56,372 bases of DNA from Chloroflexota bacterium. GTDB taxonomy: Bacteria > Chloroflexota > Anaerolineae > Aggregatilineales > Phototrophicaceae. Location of the stretch: the NCBI GenBank assembly GCA_009841405.1, contig VXLV01000104.1, positions 1-56,372 on the forward strand, read 5' to 3'. A program made the translations under genes and the position numbers. Of the stretch, positions 25,255-34,357 are shown piece after piece. Positions within the stretch are counted from its first letter, which is position 1. Each line of letters starts with the position of its first letter. Below the pieces are notes generated by a model. That model worked only from the letters and a program-made list of their open reading frames with translations, was not told where the DNA came from and searched no databases.

Positions 25255-25911
25255 TCAGAGCGCGATCAAGCCCAGCTGCGTCGCGCGGACGACCGCTTCA
25301 GTGCGGCTCTGCGCCTCGAGTTTGCTCATGATGGCGTTGACGTGAAACTTGACTGTATGCTGCGTGATGCCTAACTCCTGGGCGATGGCGCGGTTTGTCA
25401 GGCCGCGCGCCAGATGCCGCAAGACTTCCTGCTCGCGCGCGGTCAGCGGGCTGGGCATCGACTTATCGTCTGCCCCGCCAACAGCGCCGAGCAGCGCTGA
25501 AAGTCGCGGATCGATGACGGACAATCCCGCCGCCAAGGCGTCAAGCGCGGCGATAATCACATCGGGGCTGCTCTGGCGCAGCAACAGCGCGAACTGTGGG
25601 AAGACGCGCAAGGTTTGCAAAAGGACGGACAGCGATTGGAAGTCGTCCTCGCCCGCGATTGCCAGAATCGGCAGGTCGCTTTCAATCTGGCCGAGGCGCG
25701 CGCGCATCAGGCCGCTGTCCCAGCCCATGTCAACGACCAGCGCGTCCGGCTGGTAGCGGTCGATGTCAGGCTGCAAGTCCGCGCCCTCAGTCCGCGCCAA
25801 TACCGTGTGGCCCCGGTCCTCAAGCAGCGCCGTCAAGCCCGCGCGCGCCAGCAAGTTCTCCGCGACGACAAGCAGCTGCGCGCCATCGTCAAGCGGGCCG
25901 GGATCAATCAT
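25255..25911 (-). CDS. LuxR-type response regulator with atypical receiver domain
   Basis: 218 residues. Residues about 10-125 are receiver-like: LLVVAENLLARAGL, then PDALVVDMGWDSG with an Asp at the phosphorylation site. However, the usual acidic pair after the first strand is A-E-N and no clear conserved Lys follows strand five, so it may be a pseudo-receiver. The C-terminus is a full LuxR helix-turn-helix (SPLTAREQEVLRHLARGLTN, IAQELGITQHTVKFHVNAIM). No histidine kinase gene is adjacent. It is divergent from cfa, whose promoter lies just upstream. Confidence 0.87.
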   Translation of the reverse strand: MIDPGPLDDGAQLLVVAENLLARAGLTALLEDRGHTVLARTEGADLQPDIDRYQPDALVVDMGWDSGLMRARLGQIESDLPILAIAGEDDFQSLSVLLQTLRVFPQFALLLRQSSPDVIIAALDALAAGLSVIDPRLSALLGAVGGADDKSMPSPLTAREQEVLRHLARGLTNRAIAQELGITQHTVKFHVNAIMSKLEAQSRTEAVVRATQLGLIAL

Positions 25912-25975
25912 GGGGAGAAGCCTGAAGCAGCCACCATTGCCTTATACGTTTGCTTTAGCGCGACGTCGCCAATCT

Positions 25976-25984
25976 TGTTATAAT
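25976..25984 (+). promoter_or_regulatory. Extended -10 promoter of the cfa gene
   Basis: TGT-TATAAT at 25976-25984 is an extended -10 with perfect hexamer. No clear -35 is seen at 17 bases, as expected for extended -10 promoters. It gives a leader of about 70 bases. Confidence 0.6.
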
Positions 25985-26062
25985 GGCGCGAATCTTGAAG
26001 AATAGAGCATGCCTGTTCCCGTCCGCCGCCAAGCCTCGGCATAGTGGAGAAGGAGGCCCAAT

Positions 26063-27373
26063 ATGGATAGAGCAAGAGTTATGACGCGCGATAGGCATGT
26101 GACCAATACCCTGGATTTGCTGAGCGCGGTATTCGCCGATTATCCCGGGCGCGACTTCGCCATCCGGCTCTGGGACGGCACGCTCTGGGAACCGCCGGGT
26201 AGCAGCGAGCATCGCTTCACCATCGCGCTCAACGGCCCCTCGGCCCTGCGCCGGATGTTCTTCCCGCCGACCGAACGCAAACTGGGTGAAGCCTACATGT
26301 TCGGCGACTTCGAGATTGAAGGCGAATTGTACGCCGCCATCGACCTGGCGCGCTATCTCTGGGAAGGCTGGAGCTTGTCGGACACCCTGCGATTCGCGCC
26401 CAAGCTGCTGCGCCTGCCCTCGCGCGATCCCGGCAGCAACACCCAGATCGCCCACCTCTCGGGCGCGAAACACTCGGTCGACCGGGATATGCAGGCGATC
26501 CAGTACCACTACGATGTCTCCAACGAGTTCTACCAACTTTGGCTCGATGAGAAGATGGTTTACTCTTGCGCGTATTTTGAAGATCCGGACGAGAGCATAG
26601 ACGCGGCGCAAGCGCGCAAGCTGGACTACATCTGCCGCAAACTGCGCCTGCAACCGGGCGAGCGCCTGCTCGATATCGGCTGCGGCTGGGGCGCGCTGAT
26701 CATGCACGCGGCCGAACATTACGGCGTCGACGCCCTGGGCATCACCCTGGCGGAAAAACAGCTGGCGCTGGCTAACGAACGCATCGAAGCGGCCGGACTC
26801 TCCGGGCGCTGCCGCGCCAAGCTGCTCGATTACCGCAACGTTGACGAAAGCCAGCCCTTCGACAAGATCGTCAGTATCGGCATGGTCGAGCACGTCGGGC
26901 GCGAGAACCTGGGCGTCTATTTCGAGAAAGCATACCGCGTCCTCAAGCCGGGCGGCGTCTTCCTCAACCATGGCATCACGCTCTTCCAGGCGCCAAATAT
27001 CGCGCAGTACCAAGCCAAGGATTCCTTCGTACAGCAGTACATCTTCCCCGACGGCGACAGCCAGCATATTGCTTATGTGCTGGACGTTGCGGCCAAAGCC
27101 GGCTTTGAAGTGCGCGATGTCGAGAGCCTGCGCGAGCACTACGCGCTGACGCTGAAGAACTGGCTGCAGCGCTACGAAGCCCATGAGGACACGATACTGG
27201 ATATGCTGGGTCCCGTGGGCTATCGGCGCTGGCGGATTTACCTGGCCGGCGCGCGCTGGACCTTTGAGTCGGGCTACAACTCAATCCACCAGGCGCTGCT
27301 CTACAAGTCGCGCGACGGCAAAGGCGCGGCGGGCGACCTGCCGCTCAACCGCGACGACTGGTACGTGGACTGA
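26063..27373 (+). CDS. cfa: Cyclopropane-fatty-acyl-phospholipid synthase family methyltransferase
   Basis: 436 residues. Transfers a methylene/methyl group from S-adenosylmethionine to unsaturated acyl chains in membrane lipid. The SAM loop is LLDIGCGWGALIMHAAEHYG (about 203-222), the family motif MVYSCAYFEDP is at 165-175, and the bicarbonate-site glutamate lies in GMVEHVGREN. The N-terminal about 120 residues form the usual lipid-binding domain. GGAGG lies eight bases upstream of ATG 26063. Members may make cyclopropanes or mid-chain methyl branches; which one cannot be told from sequence. Confidence 0.93.
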   Translation: MDRARVMTRDRHVTNTLDLLSAVFADYPGRDFAIRLWDGTLWEPPGSSEHRFTIALNGPSALRRMFFPPTERKLGEAYMFGDFEIEGELYAAIDLARYLWEGWSLSDTLRFAPKLLRLPSRDPGSNTQIAHLSGAKHSVDRDMQAIQYHYDVSNEFYQLWLDEKMVYSCAYFEDPDESIDAAQARKLDYICRKLRLQPGERLLDIGCGWGALIMHAAEHYGVDALGITLAEKQLALANERIEAAGLSGRCRAKLLDYRNVDESQPFDKIVSIGMVEHVGRENLGVYFEKAYRVLKPGGVFLNHGITLFQAPNIAQYQAKDSFVQQYIFPDGDSQHIAYVLDVAAKAGFEVRDVESLREHYALTLKNWLQRYEAHEDTILDMLGPVGYRRWRIYLAGARWTFESGYNSIHQALLYKSRDGKGAAGDLPLNRDDWYVD

Positions 27374-27512
27374 GGCCCCCTCACCCCCCGGCCCCCTCTC
27401 CCACGAGGGGAGAGGGGGAGCCAAGACGCTAGTACGATGTACAAAAGAGCCCCTCCCTCTTCTTGGGATGCTCGCCATAGAGATGGCGAGAAGGGGTTTG
27501 GGGTGGGGGTTT
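27374..27512. repeat. Two adjacent palindromic repeats between convergent genes
   Basis: At 27393-27420 CCCCCTCTCCC-ACGA-GGGGAGAGGGGG is a near-perfect hairpin. At 27449-27512 an ATAGAGAT element has stem CTCGCC (27471-27476) with GGCGAG (27485-27490) around the loop. Lying between convergent cfa and the PHP gene, they could also terminate transcription. Confidence 0.65.
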
Positions 27513-27557
27513 GACTATAAGAGTCGAGAAACCAGACGCGATTTGAGCGATTCGAGA

Positions 27558-28397
27558 TTACACTAGCCGCGGCTGCAACTCCGCCAGGAAGACCGCGCTG
27601 ATATCCAACTCGTAGCGCTCGCGGTCGATGAAGTAGCTGACGCGCTGGTAACCGGCGTCTTGCAGCTGCGCCAGCGCCTTGTCGAAGTCGGCGCCGACGC
27701 GATGGGCGTCATGCGCGTCCGAGCCCAGCACGACCGGAATCCCCCGCAGCGCCATCTCTTCCAGGATTTCACGCCCGGGATTCATCTCCGGATAGGGCTT
27801 GTTCAAGCCGCTTGTATTCAGTTCCATGGCCGTTCCGGCGCGGGCGATGCGGTCCAGAACGCGGCGAATCGTATACATGTGCTCTGCTGCCTTGTACTGC
27901 TTGGGGTGCACGATCTTTACGATGTCGGGATGGCTGAGGCAATCGAAAAGCCCGCTCTCGGCGGCGTTGGCCAAGTTCTCGAAATAGCTCGTTTCGTACG
28001 CCAGCCGCGTGGCGCCATCGAGATATTTCTTCTGATATTCAGGCGACTGCGGATGCACTGAGCCGAGGATATAGCTGAAATCGGCGCGGTTGTGCAGCTC
28101 GTCCAGCCAGCTCTCCATGTCGGGGAAATAGTCGCTCTCCAGGCCCAGGCGCACATCGACGCGCCCGGCGAAAGCCTCGCGCGCTTCCTCCACCATGTCG
28201 ACATATTGCGGCAACTGCTGGATGGTCATGCGCACCGAGGGATTCCAGCCCGCGGGCATGGGGCTGTGGCAGGTGATCGTGATGCCGCGCAAGCCCACGC
28301 GCTCGGCCTGCTCGGCGTAGGCGCTGAGCGGTCCGCGCGCGTGCTTGCAGAGCGTCGTGTGCATATGCGAGTCGTACATGTTGGGCTGGTAGGTCAT
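27558..28397 (-). CDS. PHP-domain histidinol-phosphatase-like hydrolase
   Basis: 279 residues from ATG 28397. PHP metal ligands are visible: YDSHMHTTLCKHA (H11, H13), ITCHSP (H44), LGLESDYFPD (Glu), ILGSVHP (His), LSHPDIVK (His) and the final VLGSDAHDAHRVG (Asp-His). The set fits a trinuclear HisK-type histidinol-phosphate phosphatase of histidine synthesis, but related PHP phosphoesterases act on other substrates and no his gene is nearby. GGGAG stands six bases before the chosen ATG, which excludes the longer frame reaching 28475. Confidence 0.85.
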   Translation of the reverse strand: MTYQPNMYDSHMHTTLCKHARGPLSAYAEQAERVGLRGITITCHSPMPAGWNPSVRMTIQQLPQYVDMVEEAREAFAGRVDVRLGLESDYFPDMESWLDELHNRADFSYILGSVHPQSPEYQKKYLDGATRLAYETSYFENLANAAESGLFDCLSHPDIVKIVHPKQYKAAEHMYTIRRVLDRIARAGTAMELNTSGLNKPYPEMNPGREILEEMALRGIPVVLGSDAHDAHRVGADFDKALAQLQDAGYQRVSYFIDRERYELDISAVFLAELQPRLV

Positions 28398-28499
28398 GGG
28401 CTCTCCCGCCTGGCGCAAAACGGGTCTATTGTGGAGCAGAAGGGCGGGGATGTCTATTGCGGGCTGGCGAAACAATTCTGCTGCGGTTGAGTAGCGATT

Positions 28500-31079
28500 T
28501 TAGGGGGTTTTGTTGCCCTTTTCTCTATTACATATCCAATGCACAATCTGAACGTTATCCAAACAATCCGACCCACCTAGCGATATCGGAATAATGTGAT
28601 CAACCTCTACATCTTCGCCCTGAAACAGTGCGTTTCCACAAAGCGGACACTCGTTATTTTGAGATAGGATACGTTCCGATATTTGCTCATTCTTTAGACG
28701 CAGTTTTCGTGCAGACGGCGTATGATCTTCTCGAATACTGTCGGCCACTTCATGGAAGAGACGTAGGGCCTTCTCTTCGTTCAAAGAATTAGTATCTCGC
28801 ACAAACATCATTAATTGATGAATACGGCGTTTGATATCAAGTCTTCGAGCAACAATCGCTGAGCGACTTATCTGGCCTAAAACGTACCAAAGAATGTAAA
28901 ATTGGTTCAAGCTACGTTGTCTGCTACTAAACAGAACTGTCAATTCTCGATCCAGCCAAACTTCAATGTCTTTCAGCACGTCTTTATCAATCAGAAGAGA
29001 TTTGGTCTTGCCTACAAATGACTCCACAGACTTTATTGCCTTGTGGAAGTCTGTGCTTACGGTCGAGTCTTGCGACACTGTTTCTAGCAACAAAGTAATG
29101 TCGGTCTTGGATTTAATCCTCGACGATATCCTGCCACCTCTTGCATAGAAGTCAAGCACACCACCAATCGAATCTTTGCGTTGGCGCTGATACTCAAGAT
29201 AGGACAAAGTAGTAATAAGATCCTCGTTTTCCATGCGTTTGTTGTCTACTCGTAAGTAGAACCAGGAGTTGTGCCGTTCACTTGTCTCCTTGATCATCTG
29301 TACAGTACGTCTGTTTACAAATGAGTTCCACATTTCAAAGGTGTTGTCTTTGATAGGGTATGGCTTGTAATTAAGACGAACAAAAAGATCCACTGGATCA
29401 AAGAACGGGTTTTCCTTTTGACGGATTGTTACCTGATACAAGGTGAACAGCCATAGTTTGTCCTGAAGTTGTTCTTCCAAGTCGGTGTAAGTCTTTCCGT
29501 TTAGCTCTTTCAATACCCTCAAGTTACGAAGTTTGAACCCTTCTCTTTTGCTGCGAGCCTGTTGTCCCATCTCGTCCATAAATGTAAGATTCATGAATCC
29601 TAAGATTGACAAGATTCTCTGCTGACCATCAATTACTTCCGTTACACCATCTTCACGCTCAAAGACAAATATAGGAGGAAGTTTTATTCCTAGAAACATG
29701 CTCTCGATTATTGCGGAAGCCTTGGTGTTTGTTATGCGCTCGTAGCGTTGATACACTGGGCGCACTAGAAACTGTTTCCTCATCATTCGGTTGTGAAGAT
29801 CTTCGACGGTGATTGTCTGTGGATCTGGCTTATTCAGGCGACGGACTACATTGTCACTGCCGACCTCAACTGGCGTCGCGCTGCGAAGGTCCTTTATGCT
29901 AATTTTGCCTCTATTGTGAATGTACTCGTCAAGATTGAGGCCAAAATACTCTTCGAAAAAATGAGCAGTCTTCTCTCGTCTGGCTATCGCGACATCCCGA
30001 AAATAAGGTCTATCAGAGTCGAAAACTTTTGAGTTGCTAAGTATGAACTCGTTATAGCGTCCTATGACTTCTTCATTTGCAAGTTGAGCTATTTCGATCC
30101 CTTCATTCTCCAAAATTGCAAATGACCAATAAAGCGCTTCGTAAAGTAATCGATCTCTTGACGGGGTTCTGGTCGACAACTTCCGCTGGAAACATGCAAG
30201 GATTCTGATTTTAGACATGAATCCTTTGTATTCAGCAGCAGGGTCTACGGATCTAGACAGATTGTCATACAGAATGGACGCGGCTTCTCTGCCCATCTCG
30301 CGTTCGTAGTACCGCACGGGTATCTCATGAAGTACAACAAGCCTCCTCACACGCATCATAATCTCATCTAGAAGACTAGGATCAAACCATCCGAGGCTAA
30401 TTTGCTTACCCGGATTTGCAAAGATACGAATGACGTCCTTAAAAGCTTCCAGGTCGGATTTCAACTTTTCGGAGAAGTATTTAGTAATCGGGTCATCTAT
30501 ATGTTGAGCCTTTTCAAATTCAGATTTCCTCAACGACGTGATTCCAGAGTTGTATCGTCGAAAAATCTCTTTCTTGATGAGATCTTCTTGCACATTGCTA
30601 ACTTCATTCTTTCCAACTATGCTAAACTCGAATATCCTCATATTTGTATCTAGAAATAAGTTTATCAGTGATCTCGGAAGATCATCGTACTTGTTTTTCG
30701 CCAAGCTTTTCATCGACAATAGCCCATTCTGCGAAAGATCAAATTCGTTATTCACATATCGAGCTATTGTCTCAAACCGTTGCCTGCCGTCTATGACTTC
30801 CATTTGATCATCGCCGCGCTTGAAAAAAATTAGCGGCGGGATTTCGGTCCCCAATAATATGCTTTCGATAAAGTATGACGCCTTCTGTGTGTCCCACACA
30901 TAGTTACGCTGATATTCTGGGGTATGATTAATGCGCTTACGTTGCCGGTCATTGAATAGTGACTCTATCTTCCTCAAATACTGCTCAATTTTCAGGTGGT
31001 AGCGGAAGACTGCGTCGATATCGTTTCCGTTTTCAACATTCAGCGACATACGGCCGCCCTTTTGACGATTAGAATTCAT
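28500..31079 (-). CDS. Tandem DUF262-DUF262-HNH endonuclease, probable restriction-type defence protein
   Basis: 859 residues from ATG 31079 (GAGGG just upstream; ATG 31049 with AAGGGCGG is an alternative). Two DUF262 (ParB/GmrS-like NTP-binding) domains follow each other. Domain 1 has PEYQRNYVW (54-62), DGRQR (97-101) and FRRYNSG. Domain 2 has VYQRYERI, DGQQR (484-488) and FVRLNYKP. A C-terminal zinc-type HNH nuclease (about 811-855) has CPLCG, VEVDHIIPISLGG and CNREKG. DGQQR-type DUF262 proteins such as GmrSD and SspE sense modified or phage DNA and cleave it. The gene is clearly AT-richer than its neighbours, suggesting transfer. No partner gene adjoins it. Confidence 0.88.
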   Translation of the reverse strand: MNSNRQKGGRMSLNVENGNDIDAVFRYHLKIEQYLRKIESLFNDRQRKRINHTPEYQRNYVWDTQKASYFIESILLGTEIPPLIFFKRGDDQMEVIDGRQRFETIARYVNNEFDLSQNGLLSMKSLAKNKYDDLPRSLINLFLDTNMRIFEFSIVGKNEVSNVQEDLIKKEIFRRYNSGITSLRKSEFEKAQHIDDPITKYFSEKLKSDLEAFKDVIRIFANPGKQISLGWFDPSLLDEIMMRVRRLVVLHEIPVRYYEREMGREAASILYDNLSRSVDPAAEYKGFMSKIRILACFQRKLSTRTPSRDRLLYEALYWSFAILENEGIEIAQLANEEVIGRYNEFILSNSKVFDSDRPYFRDVAIARREKTAHFFEEYFGLNLDEYIHNRGKISIKDLRSATPVEVGSDNVVRRLNKPDPQTITVEDLHNRMMRKQFLVRPVYQRYERITNTKASAIIESMFLGIKLPPIFVFEREDGVTEVIDGQQRILSILGFMNLTFMDEMGQQARSKREGFKLRNLRVLKELNGKTYTDLEEQLQDKLWLFTLYQVTIRQKENPFFDPVDLFVRLNYKPYPIKDNTFEMWNSFVNRRTVQMIKETSERHNSWFYLRVDNKRMENEDLITTLSYLEYQRQRKDSIGGVLDFYARGGRISSRIKSKTDITLLLETVSQDSTVSTDFHKAIKSVESFVGKTKSLLIDKDVLKDIEVWLDRELTVLFSSRQRSLNQFYILWYVLGQISRSAIVARRLDIKRRIHQLMMFVRDTNSLNEEKALRLFHEVADSIREDHTPSARKLRLKNEQISERILSQNNECPLCGNALFQGEDVEVDHIIPISLGGSDCLDNVQIVHWICNREKGNKTP

Positions 31080-31235
31080 GTACGCCCTCATCATATCATA
31101 AAGAAGTAGGTGGGTGGACACTGGGCAAGCGCGATAAACGTTAACGAGCACGTGTGAGCGTCGATACGTTAAGCTGGTTTTCCGCGATTTGGTGCGTTTT
31201 GCCCTTGCTTCAGAATCAGGTAGGTCAGCCCTGTC

Positions 31236-31601
31236 TTACCCCACCGCCGCCCGCACAATCTCGGCCACTCGCGCCTCAGTCGCCGCGTCCAGCTCCGCCT
31301 TCAAGAACCACGCGTTGGGGATGAGCTTGTCCGGCGCGCCCGCGTCCAGCGGCAAGTTCGCCTTCTCCGTGAGCCCGAAGGTGACGTAGTCGTCGCGCCG
31401 GATGAAGACGAGCACCGGCTTGCTACGGCCGAGCGCGTAGCCGGGCATGCCGTACCACAGCCGCGGCTTGAGCGCGGGCGCGGCCGCCATGATGATGTCG
31501 TGCAGGCGCTGGCCGGTGGCGCTTTCCTCGCCGAACATCTGCGGGATTTTCTCCAGGACGGCGGCCAGATTGTCGGCGTCTTTATCGGCTCTTGCTGGCA
31601 T
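31236..31601 (-). CDS. DUF1801 family protein
   Basis: 121 residues resembling the DUF1801 (YdhG-like) family: an N-terminal helical region (LAAVLEKIPQMFGEE) and the core PALKPRLWYGMPGYALGRSK followed by FIRRDDYVTFGLTEKANL. These small proteins have a two-layer fold; their activity is unknown. ATG 31601 has AAGGAG six bases upstream, so a longer frame to 31622 is not used. It lies ten bases downstream of the FGGY kinase stop, at the end of the sugar cluster. Confidence 0.82.
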   Translation of the reverse strand: MPARADKDADNLAAVLEKIPQMFGEESATGQRLHDIIMAAAPALKPRLWYGMPGYALGRSKPVLVFIRRDDYVTFGLTEKANLPLDAGAPDKLIPNAWFLKAELDAATEARVAEIVRAAVG

Positions 31602-31611
31602 GGTCAACTCC

Positions 31612-33183
31612 TTAAGGGGCAAGCTCGTTCGCGCTCAACTGCGACAGCCGGCGCATGTGGTCGCGATTGTCGCGGTAAAGATCGCGATAGATCGCATAAA
31701 GCGCGTCATAAGTCGCTTTCGCCGCGAGATTCGGCTGGATGCGGCGGTCTATCTTAACCCAGCTATCCCGCAATTCGCCATAGTCGCTGAAGAGCCCAGC
31801 GGCCATTCCGGCGATGTAGGCGTCGCCGGAAGCCGCGCCGATTGTCCGCTGCGGGACATCCTGCGGCAGCCCGGTCACATCGCTGCAAATTTGCAGCCAG
31901 AGCGCGTCTCGCGCGCCGCCGCCGATGGCGATCAGCCGCTGCGGCGCGGCCTCGGCTCCAGTCATCACTCCGATATTGTGGCGCAGGCCGTAGGCGATGC
32001 CTTCGAGGCAACTGCGGTAGAGGTGGGCGCGCGTGTGGCTGAGCGTCAAGCCAAAGAAGAGGCCGCGGGCATGCACATCGTTGATCGGCGTGCGCTCGCC
32101 ACTGAAATAGGGCAGCGCGATCAAACCGCCTGCGCCGGGCGGCGTCGCCGCCGCTTCCCACGCCAACTGCGCGAAGGCGTTGACGCCCGTCCGCTTTTCC
32201 GCCGCCAGCAAATCGGCCGCGAACTCATCACGGAACCAGCGCAGCAGCGCGCCCGAAGTCGCCATGCCCGCCGCCAACACAGCCGCGCCGGGCCGCAGAT
32301 GTACCGATGCCCACAAGTCGCGATGCGGGCGATACTCGGCGGTAGTCTGGATGAGGAAGAGCGTTGTGCCATACATGACCATCAAGTCGCCCGTGCCGAC
32401 AGCGCCAGCTGCGACCGCTTCCGCGAGTGCGTCGGCCGTGCCAACCGCGACCGGCGCGCCGGCCGGAATGCCGGTTTCGGCGGCCGCCTTCGCGCTGACG
32501 CTGCCGGCCCGCTCGATCGACCAGCGCGTCTCCGGCAGCCACTCCAGCGGGCAAACACGCTCGACCCAGTCCTTGCGCCACGACATTTCCGGCACATCAA
32601 AGAAAGGCGTGAAGTAGGGCGCGACATAGTTGTCGAGCACGAAGCGGCCGGTCAAGCGGAAGACGAGGTAGGTGGCGGCGCTGACGATCTTGCGCGTGCG
32701 TTTGAAAAGCGCGGGCTGATGCTTGCGATACCAGAGAACTTTGGGGCCGACCGACTGCGCCGACAGCGCGTGTCCCGTTCGCGCGAAGATGGCGTCGTCG
32801 CCCAGCGCCGCGTTCAGTTCGGTGATTTCCTCGCCGGCGCGAGTATCGATGCCGTAGAGGATGGCCGGGCGCAGTGGCTGGTAGTTTTCGTCCAGGGGCA
32901 GCATCGTCGGCGCGATCGCGCTGCAGGCGACGCCGGCGATTCGCCCCGGGTCAATTTCCGCTGACGCGATCAAGGCGCGCGCGATCTCGCAGAAATCGCC
33001 CCACCAGACCGCGTCGGCGTCTTGCTCGGCCCAGCCGGGCCGCGGCATATCAAACCCATGCGCGACTTCGTGCTGAGCGACGATGCGCCCGGCGAGATCG
33101 ACCAGCACGCCCTTTGAGCTGGAAGTGCCGATGTCGATGCCCAGCAGCAGCCGATCGTCCACGTTGGGAGTCTCGTTAGTCAA
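31612..33183 (-). CDS. FGGY-family carbohydrate kinase (xylulokinase-like)
   Basis: 523 residues. The ATPase/hexokinase fold opens with LLGIDIGTSSSKGVLVD (phosphate 1 motif). GMATSGALLRWFRDE and the C-terminal FGGY part (LIAIGGGARDALWLQICSDVTG) bind ATP and are typical of xylulokinase/gluconokinase relatives. It phosphorylates a sugar or sugar acid, here probably the compound imported by the neighbouring ABC transporter. Start appears to be TTG 33183, overlapping the upstream oxidoreductase gene by eight bases; GTG 33162 is an alternative. This overlap indicates one operon. Confidence 0.88.
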   Translation of the reverse strand: MTNETPNVDDRLLLGIDIGTSSSKGVLVDLAGRIVAQHEVAHGFDMPRPGWAEQDADAVWWGDFCEIARALIASAEIDPGRIAGVACSAIAPTMLPLDENYQPLRPAILYGIDTRAGEEITELNAALGDDAIFARTGHALSAQSVGPKVLWYRKHQPALFKRTRKIVSAATYLVFRLTGRFVLDNYVAPYFTPFFDVPEMSWRKDWVERVCPLEWLPETRWSIERAGSVSAKAAAETGIPAGAPVAVGTADALAEAVAAGAVGTGDLMVMYGTTLFLIQTTAEYRPHRDLWASVHLRPGAAVLAAGMATSGALLRWFRDEFAADLLAAEKRTGVNAFAQLAWEAAATPPGAGGLIALPYFSGERTPINDVHARGLFFGLTLSHTRAHLYRSCLEGIAYGLRHNIGVMTGAEAAPQRLIAIGGGARDALWLQICSDVTGLPQDVPQRTIGAASGDAYIAGMAAGLFSDYGELRDSWVKIDRRIQPNLAAKATYDALYAIYRDLYRDNRDHMRRLSQLSANELAP

Positions 33184-34207
33184 GTTCGATCGGCTGTCCC
33201 GTCCGCGCCGATTCTTCGATGGCGGTCAAGGCGCGGGTGACCAGGGCCGCCTCGGACCCGCTCGCCAGCACCGGCACGCCGTCGACAACGGCGTCGACGA
33301 AGCGCGCGATCGCCTCCAGCACAAAGCCGCTAAGCCGGGCGGAATCGGCGTCGAGCGTGAAACCCAGCGTATCCGGCAGGCTGACGCCGGCGCGCGTGTA
33401 TTTCTCAACCGTGCGATTGTCGGAAGTATTGAGATAGATCACGCCGTCGCTGCCCAGAATCTCCATTTTGAGATTGAAAACGTTGGGCTCGGTCTCGGGC
33501 AGGATCCAGCTGTTCTCCAGCGTGACGACCGCGCCTCGCTCAAACTCGACGATGGCGACATGAAAGTCCTGCGTGTCGATGCCCATGTCCCGCAATATGC
33601 CCGAGCGGCTGACAGCGTAGACGCGTCTCGGCTTGTCCTGCAACAGCCAGCATGACATATCGAGCGTGTGGCTGGCGAGGAACCAGAGCGCCGAGCTCTG
33701 GCTCGCCCAGGGCAGCATCTGCGTCGGCACGAATGTGGTATTGCTGAGGCGGGCGTAAATGTACTGCAGGTCGCCCAATTCGCCCGCGTCCACCGATTGC
33801 TTCGCCGCGACAAAGGCGGGATTGACGCGATTGTGGAAGTCGACCATCAGCGTGACGCCGGCGTCTTCAACTGCCCGGAGTATGGCTTCGGCGTCTTCGA
33901 CCGTGGTGGCCAGCGGCTTCTCAACCAGGATATGTTTGCCGGCCTGGGCGGCGGCCACCGCGATCTCGCGATGAGCGAAGTCGGGCGTAGCGATGGAGAC
34001 GGCGGCGATGTCCGGGCGCGCCAGCAGATCGCGATAGTCGGTGTATACGTGCGGGACATCGTAGCGATCGGCAATTTCCCGGGCGCGCGCTTCGTTCAAA
34101 TCGCAGACGGCGACCAACTCCGCCTGCGGCAAATGATGATATACGTGGCAGTGCCAGGCGCCGCCGACGATGCCCGTGCCAATGACGCCGAATCCGGTCT
34201 CAGACAT
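33176..34207 (-). CDS. Gfo/Idh/MocA family sugar oxidoreductase
   Basis: 343 residues. The N-terminal Rossmann fold has GVIGTGIVGGAWHCHVYHHL, and VSIATPDFAHREIAVAAAQA leads to the family motif VEKPLATT with the catalytic Lys. The C-terminal domain is the usual mixed alpha/beta half. Members oxidise or reduce sugars and inositols with NAD(P). It sits between the permease genes and the kinase, so it probably converts the imported sugar. AAGGAG lies six bases before the ATG. Confidence 0.9.
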   Translation of the reverse strand: MSETGFGVIGTGIVGGAWHCHVYHHLPQAELVAVCDLNEARAREIADRYDVPHVYTDYRDLLARPDIAAVSIATPDFAHREIAVAAAQAGKHILVEKPLATTVEDAEAILRAVEDAGVTLMVDFHNRVNPAFVAAKQSVDAGELGDLQYIYARLSNTTFVPTQMLPWASQSSALWFLASHTLDMSCWLLQDKPRRVYAVSRSGILRDMGIDTQDFHVAIVEFERGAVVTLENSWILPETEPNVFNLKMEILGSDGVIYLNTSDNRTVEKYTRAGVSLPDTLGFTLDADSARLSGFVLEAIARFVDAVVDGVPVLASGSEAALVTRALTAIEESARTGQPIELD

Positions 34208-34241
34208 GTTTGCTCCTTACTTGGCGTAGTTGTCACATGGT

Positions 34242-34332
34242 ATTAACCACAGAGAACACAGAGAGCACAGAGGGAAATTACAAACACGGTATCGATTCAT
34301 CTCTCTGTGTCCTCTGCGATCTCTGTGGTTAA
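34242..34332. repeat. CACAGAG inverted repeat element (complete)
   Basis: TTAACCACAGAGAACACAGA opens it and TCTCTGTGGTTAA closes it, with a 25-base unique centre. It separates the permease gene from the oxidoreductase gene inside the cluster, where it forms a stem that could act as an internal terminator or stabiliser. Confidence 0.8.
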
Positions 34333-34357
34333 ATCTTGTCTGAAGCGCGTGCTGCCC

